Source: Bacteroides sp. CAG:443 (GTDB lineage Bacteria > Bacteroidota > Bacteroidia > Bacteroidales > Bacteroidaceae). Taken from it: DNA of 11,235 nucleotides. Numbering within the stretch: the stretch's first letter is position 1; every line of letters begins with the position of its first letter. The notes below the pieces were generated by a model, which did no database searches, was not told where the DNA came from, and saw only the letters and a list, made by a program, of their open reading frames with translations. A program made the position numbers and the translations under genes. The stretch is from the NCBI GenBank assembly GCA_000432735.1, contig FR887743.1:5944-17178 (forward strand). Direction: 5' to 3'. This document shows positions 6,884 to 11,235 of this stretch, in pieces.

Positions 6884-8170
6884 ATGAAAAAGAAAGATTC
6901 ACTGGCTTTGGCCGTATTTTTGTTGTTGGGAAATATTGCTATGTCGAGTGCTCAGGAGAATACCGGCGATCAGGATCGTTTTTTTATCTCAGCGCAACTC
7001 CGTTCCCGGGGCGAGTACCGCAACGGTGCGTTGATACCGCGGAATGAAGGAGAGAGTCCGGCCGGATTCATCAATGAACGTGCCCGACTGACATTGGGGT
7101 ATGAACGTAAGAAGCTTTCCTTGCGATTTTCGGCACAGCATGTAGGAGTGTGGGGACAGGATGCGCTGGTCGACAAGAACGGGCGTTTTATTTTGAACGA
7201 GGCATGGGCTGGACTGGAGCTGAGTGACTCCTGGCTGGTTCAGTTGGGAAGGCAGGCGTTGGTTTATGACGACGAACGTATTTTAGGAGGGCTGGACTGG
7301 AATGTGGCAGGGCGCTATCATGATGCGTTAAAGATTGTGTTCCACAAAAACGGGCATCAGCTTCATGGAATATTTGCTTTCAATCAAAATGATGAGTATG
7401 TATCGGGAGGTACGTTTTACGATAGCAGCAAGACCAAGCTGTATAAAAATATGCAGACCTTGTGGTACCACTATGATTTTGACACTACTCCGCTAGGAAT
7501 TTCTGTTCTTGCCATGAATCTGGGTCAGGAAGGCGGGGATGCTGCTACCCGGACATCGGATACCCAATATATGCAGACCGTAGGAACACATCTCAAGTTC
7601 AATCCCGGCTCGTGGAATTTGTCGGGCAGCTTTTATTATCAGACGGGCAAGAATGCTTCGGCACGATCTGTTTCTGCTTACATGGGAAGCATACGTGCTT
7701 TATATCATATCAATAAAACCTGGTCGGTCAATGCAGGTACCGATTATCTGAGTGGAAGCAAAAGTCCCGACGGAACCTACAAGGCTTTCAATCCTTTATA
7801 CGGAACTCATCATAAGTTTTACGGAGCAATGGATTATTTTTATGCGTCCGATTTTAGAAACGGTTATGCTCCCGGGCTTTCGGACACGCAGGTGGGGATC
7901 GGCTATAAGGCTTCCGCTGCTGTTTCCATGGGACTGAATTATCACTATTTTGCTACAGGCGTTAAATTGGACGGAATGAAACGTTCGCTGGGTTCTGAGT
8001 TCGACTACCAGTTGGATTGGAAAATCATGAAGGATGTTTCATTGTCTGTAGGGTATTCTGTCATGCTGGGCACTTCCACTATGGATGTCGTGAAAGGTGG
8101 AGATCATCGCAGCTGGCAGGACTGGGGATGGGTTTCACTCAACATCAATCCACAAATATTTGTGAAATAA
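6884..8170 (+). CDS. Alginate-export-type outer-membrane beta-barrel protein, last gene of the nrf operon
   Basis: The 428-aa protein has a signal peptide (MKKKDSLALAVFLLLGNIAM, cleaved about SSAQ-EN at 24). The mature part alternates polar and hydrophobic residues throughout with many aromatic girdle residues, as in outer-membrane barrels. Segments such as FFISAQLRSRGEYRNG, INERARLTLGYE, LNEAWAGLEL and QLGRQALVYDDERILGG (~34-136) match the Alginate_exp group of porin-like barrels. In Bacteroidetes this name covers proteins unrelated to alginate. The final strand ends WVSLNINPQIFVK. It begins 15 bases after ccsA and ends just before a terminator, so it belongs to the nitrite-reduction operon. 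A role in nitrite, ammonium or small-molecule passage for the periplasmic reductase is an inference from position only. Confidence 0.82.
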   Translation: MKKKDSLALAVFLLLGNIAMSSAQENTGDQDRFFISAQLRSRGEYRNGALIPRNEGESPAGFINERARLTLGYERKKLSLRFSAQHVGVWGQDALVDKNGRFILNEAWAGLELSDSWLVQLGRQALVYDDERILGGLDWNVAGRYHDALKIVFHKNGHQLHGIFAFNQNDEYVSGGTFYDSSKTKLYKNMQTLWYHYDFDTTPLGISVLAMNLGQEGGDAATRTSDTQYMQTVGTHLKFNPGSWNLSGSFYYQTGKNASARSVSAYMGSIRALYHINKTWSVNAGTDYLSGSKSPDGTYKAFNPLYGTHHKFYGAMDYFYASDFRNGYAPGLSDTQVGIGYKASAAVSMGLNYHYFATGVKLDGMKRSLGSEFDYQLDWKIMKDVSLSVGYSVMLGTSTMDVVKGGDHRSWQDWGWVSLNINPQIFVK

Positions 8171-8192
8171 TATTGTTTGCTTTTTACAGAGG

Positions 8193-8233
8193 AGGATGTG
8201 CCAAAACAACATGCTGGTTTGGCACATCCTTTT
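8193..8233 (+). terminator. Intrinsic terminator of the nrf operon
   Basis: AGGATGTGCCAAA (8193-8205) and TTTGGCACATCCT (8218-8230) form a perfect 13-bp stem with a 12-nt loop, followed by TTTTATT. It lies 22 bases after the barrel gene stop. The convergent crp-like gene ends at 8232, within the tail. The minus-strand side has only a weak T-run, so it mainly stops plus-strand transcripts. Confidence 0.9.
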
Positions 8234-8939
8234 ATTCGAAGAGGCAATAATTATACAGGTTGCGTATCATTTTCAGGTTGAGCTCAATGTGGTTGTTTCC
8301 CTTTCTGCGGATGATACCTTCCTTTTCCATTTTGTTGAACTCCGTCGATAAGGCCGGACGGGTTACGTTCAGATATTCGGCCAGCTGAGTGATGGTATGC
8401 GTTATTTTTATGGTAGAAGAATCTTTTTTCAGCTTTTTGATGAGATATACCAGCACTCTTTCACGAATCGTTTTTCTGGAAAGAACATCCAGCCTGCTCG
8501 TCGTACAGGCATTGCAGTTTCCAGATATACAGAAAAAACTTTTCAGCATCTCGGGATACTTACTTAGCAGTTCGAAGGTAGAATCCTTGGTAGCAGTCAG
8601 CAGGACAGACTTGTTCAGGGTCTTGAACGTAGCAGGAAAACGATTATCCCTTTGAAACAGATGCGGAGTGGCAAAAGTGCGTGGAGCTTCTATATGCTCT
8701 ATCAGTACTTCGTTTCCGTTGGCATCGATGATGTTCACTTCCAGAATTCCTTCCAGCAAGATATACAGGTAGCAGCAAGTGCTTCCTTGTTCGATGATGA
8801 CTGTATCCTTGTCTATTTCATACAGTTTGAAATGTAATTTTCTGATGATTTCACATTTTAGGTTAACCGGTAAGTCTTTGAATAAGGGGATAGATAATAA
8901 CTTGCTTTCATAATAATCGTTATATGGTATGCTTTTCAT
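8232..8939 (-). CDS. Crp/Fnr-family transcriptional regulator with a three-cysteine cluster
   Basis: This 235-aa protein has the Crp layout. An N-terminal cyclic-nucleotide-binding-type beta barrel (~15-125, with IIEQGSTCCYLYILLEGILE at ~48-67) is followed by a dimer helix (~147-170) and a winged HTH (ITQLAEYLNVTRPALSTEFN, ~183-202, then KMEKEGIIRRKGN). Such regulators in Bacteroidetes answer to redox state, NO/nitrite or other signals, and HcpR is one known branch. The segment FFCISGNCNAC holds Cys137, Cys142 and Cys145 just before the dimer helix, with Cys55/Cys56 in the barrel. This arrangement is not that of E. coli FNR, so any iron-sulfur or thiol sensing is speculation. It converges on the nrf operon, is preceded by a very good promoter, and is the natural candidate to control nrfH, though the sequence does not prove this. 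Confidence 0.88.
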   Translation of the reverse strand: MKSIPYNDYYESKLLSIPLFKDLPVNLKCEIIRKLHFKLYEIDKDTVIIEQGSTCCYLYILLEGILEVNIIDANGNEVLIEHIEAPRTFATPHLFQRDNRFPATFKTLNKSVLLTATKDSTFELLSKYPEMLKSFFCISGNCNACTTSRLDVLSRKTIRERVLVYLIKKLKKDSSTIKITHTITQLAEYLNVTRPALSTEFNKMEKEGIIRRKGNNHIELNLKMIRNLYNYCLFE

Positions 8940-8962
8940 GTTTTTAGATTTATATTGTCATA

Positions 8963-8993
8963 CAAATATAGCGGTTTTAGTGGTTATTGCCAA
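8963..8993 (-). promoter_or_regulatory. Bacteroidetes-type promoter of the crp-like gene
   Basis: On the minus strand TATATTTG (8970-8963) matches TAnnTTTG exactly, and TTGGC (8993-8989) lies upstream with a 20-base gap from its TTG, as expected for the -33 box. The start codon is 24 bases below the -7 box. A short dyad TTGT-CAT-ACAA overlaps the -7 region and could be a site for autoregulation. Confidence 0.7.
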
Positions 8994-9089
8994 TGAAATT
9001 GTGTCAAAATGAAGCTGATCGGGGAAATGGACTGAAGTGGAAATGTTTAAGTCATCCTTCAAAAACTTTGAACTATGCGATTGGATTCT

Positions 9090-10172
9090 TTACAATACTT
9101 CTTCAATCTTATACCCTTGCTGGAGTGCAAATCTTAGGACTTCTTGGAATTTAACACGACTTGTATCACTATCTCCACATTGGGTAGATACCGCGAATTC
9201 TATTCCATCTCTGCTTTTCAACAATTCTTTCTCAAACCAACGCTTATTTTTCATTGAATCGGTACTAAATTGTTTTTTCGATTGAATAACTTCCCAGCGC
9301 TCAATTGCTTTAGGCATTATTGTTTGCTCAAATTCCCAATAGTTCATTTCGGGGTGATCATTCACAAAACGCTTAGTTACAGCAAAAGCCAATTCGTTTT
9401 TACAAAAATGTCCGTTACCATTCAAGGAAAAATATCTCCTCGCAGTAGGTGATTGTTGTTGGAGAGAAGCTGGGCGGCTATTTTGTTGTATTGTTACTTT
9501 CTGAAGAGGAGTCTGCTTAAGGTCCACACGGATATCGATTTGCTGCAATAAATCTTCTACCCAGTCTGCTGCATGTTCTTGCTCATACTTTTGTCGCAAC
9601 ATATCATAAATCCATATTCTTCCATTTTCAGAGGTCAGATATTTTAGTTCTTCTATCAACAGTTCTTGTTGGTGAAATTGTTCTATTCTTTCCTGACAAA
9701 ATTCCAACAAACGTTCTTGCGAATAGTTTTCACGGCTGAATAGTTCAACGAATATCTTCCCGTCTTCCGAATTAGTTTTTAATGTCACATGAAACGCTTG
9801 TCGTGGGTTTTCATCCTTTGCTGCATCAAAATAAAAAACCTGAATATTTTCTCCTATATAAAGACCGATTTTAAGGTTCAACTGCTTCATGTAAGAAAAC
9901 AACTGCATCCGTTCTCTTTCCTTTTGCACATGCTGAGGCTTTTTCAATTCAATAACAAATTGTGGCTTTTCATCTTTGTAGATTACAAAATCGGGACGCA
10001 AGGCATTAGCTGCTCCAATTTCAATTGTCATTTGTTCACGAATTTCATGTGCATAAAGTTTCCATCCCAGTAAACGTAAATCAAGGACGACCTGCTTTTG
10101 ATATTCACTTTCAGAAACATTCCGATTTCGGCAGTTACACAAATCGGTACATATTTCATTCCATTTTTCCAT
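9090..10172 (-). CDS. Orphan HsdR-N-type PD-(D/E)xK nuclease-fold protein with a distinct C-terminal module
   Basis: The 360-aa protein begins with a restriction-endonuclease-like domain (~18-118). Asp61 (RPDFVIY) and Glu75-x-Lys77 (FVIELKKPQ) form the D-x13-ExK core, followed by a helix (RERMQLFSYMKQLNLKIGLY). This is the N-terminal fold of type I restriction subunit HsdR, but the helicase domains are absent. The middle (~145-225) is helical and charged and could form coiled coils, followed by a Gln-rich linker (~226-242). From ~246 a second domain starts YFSLNGNGHFCKNELAFAVTK and ends near ALQQGYKIEEV. I recognise similar YSLNG...KNxLxxAVVxxYV modules at the ends of other nuclease-like proteins, but know no assigned function. 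It could be a defence nuclease or an uncharacterised DNA-processing protein. It stands alone, without hsdM or hsdS. Base composition is clearly more AT-rich than the nrf operon, suggesting acquisition, and a tRNA gene lies nearby. Confidence 0.72.
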   Translation of the reverse strand: MEKWNEICTDLCNCRNRNVSESEYQKQVVLDLRLLGWKLYAHEIREQMTIEIGAANALRPDFVIYKDEKPQFVIELKKPQHVQKERERMQLFSYMKQLNLKIGLYIGENIQVFYFDAAKDENPRQAFHVTLKTNSEDGKIFVELFSRENYSQERLLEFCQERIEQFHQQELLIEELKYLTSENGRIWIYDMLRQKYEQEHAADWVEDLLQQIDIRVDLKQTPLQKVTIQQNSRPASLQQQSPTARRYFSLNGNGHFCKNELAFAVTKRFVNDHPEMNYWEFEQTIMPKAIERWEVIQSKKQFSTDSMKNKRWFEKELLKSRDGIEFAVSTQCGDSDTSRVKFQEVLRFALQQGYKIEEVL

Positions 10173-10203
10173 TTATTCTATATTCATTAAGATTTCATTT
10201 CCG

Positions 10204-10211
10204 CAAAAATA
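10204..10211 (-). promoter_or_regulatory. Promoter -7 element of the HsdR-N-like gene
   Basis: The minus strand reads TATTTTTG, an exact TAnnTTTG match, 31 bases before the start codon at 10172. No convincing -33 TTTG sits 19-21 bases upstream, so the promoter is plausible but not strong. Confidence 0.45.
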
Positions 10212-10291
10212 CAAAAACATAAGTCTGTCATTTAGTGATTTATTGGAAAATGATCCGTGATTCCAAATTTATGCTTAATCAACGAATCTCT

Positions 10292-10329
10292 CAGATTTTT
10301 ACGTTGATCCCAGATTTTTACGTTGATCC
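10292..10329. repeat. Tandem 19-bp direct repeat, two perfect copies
   Basis: CAGATTTTTACGTTGATCC occurs at 10292-10310 and again at 10311-10329 with no spacer. It lies in the 10173-10424 intergenic stretch, between the HsdR-N-like promoter and the tRNA terminator. It may be simple slippage, a pair of protein-binding sites, or the scar of a recombination event. I see no third copy in the window. Confidence 0.85.
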
Positions 10330-10365
10330 CCGTATTCTGCCTCAATTTGCAGTATGGATAAAAAG

Positions 10366-10401
10366 AAAAACCGTTGATAATAATTGATTATCAGCGGTTT
10401 T
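10366..10401 (-). terminator. Intrinsic terminator of the tRNA-Lys transcript
   Basis: Arms 10367-10381 and 10387-10401 pair at 14 of 15 positions around a 5-nt loop. Read on the minus strand the hairpin ends in a GGTTTTTCTTTTT tract. It starts 24 bases below the tRNA 3' end, so it terminates the minus-strand tRNA transcript. Confidence 0.85.
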
Positions 10402-10424
10402 CATTGTTTTGCTTTTTGTTTGAG

Positions 10425-10497
10425 TGATCCGCTTGGGGCTCGAACCCAAGACCCCAACATTAAAAGTGTTGTGCTCTACCTGCTGAGCTAGCGAATC
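10425..10497 (-). tRNA. tRNA-Lys, anticodon TTT
   Basis: The 73-base minus-strand sequence folds as a full cloverleaf. The acceptor stem pairs GATTCGC with GCGGATC (one G-U) and the discriminator base is A. The D-arm is GCTCAGCAGGTAGAGC. The anticodon stem CAACA/TGTTG holds the loop CTTTTAA, giving anticodon TTT. The T-arm is CTTGGGTTCGAGCCCCAAG-like. CCA is not encoded: the genome continues CTC after the discriminator. It has its own promoter and terminator. Confidence 0.97.
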
Positions 10498-10532
10498 AAA
10501 CCTGTTTTGCTATCATTTCCTGATTGCGAGTG

Positions 10533-10564
10533 CAAAGGTAGGTGTTTCTTTTTAAACTGCCAAA
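10533..10564 (-). promoter_or_regulatory. Promoter of tRNA-Lys
   Basis: The minus strand has TTTG (10564-10561), a 20-base gap and TACCTTTG (10540-10533). Both match the Bacteroidetes -33/-7 consensus exactly. The mature tRNA begins 35 bases below the -7 box, leaving a short 5' leader. This is the best promoter in the window. Confidence 0.8.
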
Positions 10565-10698
10565 TATTTTGGAATAAAATCTGAAAATAATATTTTGTTT
10601 AATTTGTATAATGTTGATTATCAGTAAACTATTTTATAGTATTGAAGAAAAAGAATATTTAAGAACAAACTTAATAATCGTCAAAAGCTTAAAAAGGA

Positions 10699-10730
10699 TT
10701 GTTTTATTCTTGTTTTTTTACTTACTTTTG
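10699..10730 (+). promoter_or_regulatory. Promoter of the zinc metallopeptidase gene
   Basis: TACTTTTG (10723-10730) matches TAnnTTTG exactly, with a TTG at 10699-10701 and a 21-base gap as the likely -33 box. The start codon lies 52 bases below the -7 box. The 10565-10698 stretch upstream is very AT-rich and holds no gene I can support. Confidence 0.6.
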
Positions 10731-10782
10731 GCAAAGTATTTGTATGATTTTAAGTGAATAGAAACACATAAAGATAGATTGT

Positions 10783-11235
10783 ATGTATTGGATTTTATTT
10801 ATTGGCATTGCCCTTATCAGTTATTGGGTGCAGTCGAACCTGCAAAGCAAATTTGATAGATATTCTCGTATGGCATTGAGTAATGGCATGACGGGCAGGG
10901 AGATTGCAGAAAAGATGCTTCGTGATAATGGCATTTATGATGTAAAAGTAACCAGCACTCCGGGAATGTTGACTGACCATTATAATCCGACAAACAAAAC
11001 AGTCAACCTGAGTGAGGGAGTTTATAATACATGTAGTGTAGCGGCGGCTGCCGTTGCGGCTCACGAATGCGGACATGCCGTACAGCATGCTCGGGCGTAT
11101 GCACCTTTGCAGATGCGTTCGGCACTGGTACCAGTGGTACAGTTCTCTTCTTCCATCGTACAGTGGGTCTTGCTGGCAGGTATGTTTATGATTCACTGCT
11201 GTTATCCGAAATTTCGGATAAGAGCAGTTATCCAA
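10783..11235 (+). CDS. YugP-type neutral zinc metallopeptidase, 3'-truncated by the window edge
   Basis: The frame is open from the ATG at 10783 to the window end (151 codons). The start MYWILFIGIALISYW is a membrane helix. The body matches the Zn_peptidase_2 (YugP) family of membrane-bound peptidases: a MALSNGMTGREIAEKML region (~29-45), then GVYNTCSVAAAAVAAHECGH (~85-104). HECGH (~100-104) is the zinc-binding HExxH with its catalytic glutamate. Full-length members are about 225-235 aa with more membrane helices after WVLLAGM. Here the expected hydrophobic helix stops after GMFMI (~137) and continues HCCYPKFRIRAVIQ, which is not membrane-like and spans a large palindrome. The gene may therefore be interrupted at ~11190. 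The protease's substrate is unknown for this branch. Confidence 0.85.
   Translation, partial: MYWILFIGIALISYWVQSNLQSKFDRYSRMALSNGMTGREIAEKMLRDNGIYDVKVTSTPGMLTDHYNPTNKTVNLSEGVYNTCSVAAAAVAAHECGHAVQHARAYAPLQMRSALVPVVQFSSSIVQWVLLAGMFMIHCCYPKFRIRAVIQ
11195..11228. repeat. 34-bp near-perfect palindrome inside the peptidase gene
   Basis: The core TTATCCGAAATTTCGGATAA (11202-11221) is a perfect 20-bp palindrome. Beyond one G-G mismatch (11201/11222), six more base pairs (ACTGCT / AGCAGT) extend it to 17-bp arms. A further TTATCC occurs at 11228-11233. Its place coincides with the point where the peptidase sequence stops resembling its family, so it may mark the edge of an inserted element. Confidence 0.8.

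Noticed and set aside
10246..10254. TGATCCG near the tRNA, considered as a duplicated tRNA 3' end (att site)
   Set aside because: Only 7 bases match the tRNA end, too short for an attachment repeat. No integrase gene is in the window.
10795..11235. 146-codon open frame on the minus strand at the window end
   Set aside because: It lies antisense to the HExxH peptidase and has no family-like features.

Overview
The window looks like the chromosome of a member of the Bacteroidales (Bacteroides, Phocaeicola, Parabacteroides or a close relative). Five or six intergenic regions carry the Bacteroidetes sigma-factor -7 element TAnnTTTG. The NrfHA and split ResB/CcsA proteins, the single-domain EamA protein and the Crp-type regulator are also of the Bacteroidetes kind. 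The species cannot be fixed from this sequence alone.

Layout. Bases 1-879 are the 3' part of a sugar-phosphate nucleotidyltransferase gene, closed by a strong hairpin terminator (886-945). An ArsR-family repressor follows (991-1320). Bases 1321-1456 separate it from a convergent gene pair and hold nothing I can support. On the minus strand, an EamA-type membrane protein (2569-2153) is followed by an odd AraC-like gene (2122-1457). That gene keeps only the N-terminal sensor domain and ends in two membrane helices instead of a DNA-binding domain. The 215-base divergent gap 2570-2784 holds a 32-bp-arm inverted repeat and a second, operator-like dyad.

Bases 2785-8170 form the core of the window, a tightly packed plus-strand operon for respiratory nitrite ammonification. 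NrfH is the membrane tetraheme quinol dehydrogenase. NrfA is the pentaheme nitrite reductase with the lysine-ligated CWTCK active-site heme. ResB and CcsA form a two-protein System II cytochrome c heme lyase whose genes overlap by 4 bases. The last gene encodes an outer-membrane beta-barrel protein of the alginate-export type. Electrons would pass from menaquinol through NrfH to periplasmic NrfA. ResB/CcsA would attach the hemes, probably including the unusual CX2CK heme, and the barrel protein may serve exchange across the outer membrane. A hairpin at 8193-8233 ends the operon. A convergent Crp/Fnr-family regulator gene (8939-8232) follows, with an unusual three-cysteine cluster. It is a candidate controller of the operon.

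Bases 9000-10780 are visibly more AT-rich and look like accessory DNA. They hold a lone 360-aa protein with an HsdR-N-type PD-(D/E)xK nuclease fold (10172-9090), a tandem 19-bp repeat, and a tRNA-Lys gene (10497-10425, minus strand) with its own promoter and terminator. The window ends inside a YugP-type zinc metallopeptidase gene (from 10783). Its last ~14 codons no longer look like the family and coincide with a 34-bp near-perfect palindrome, possibly an insertion boundary. No gene-free stretch exceeds 300 bases.
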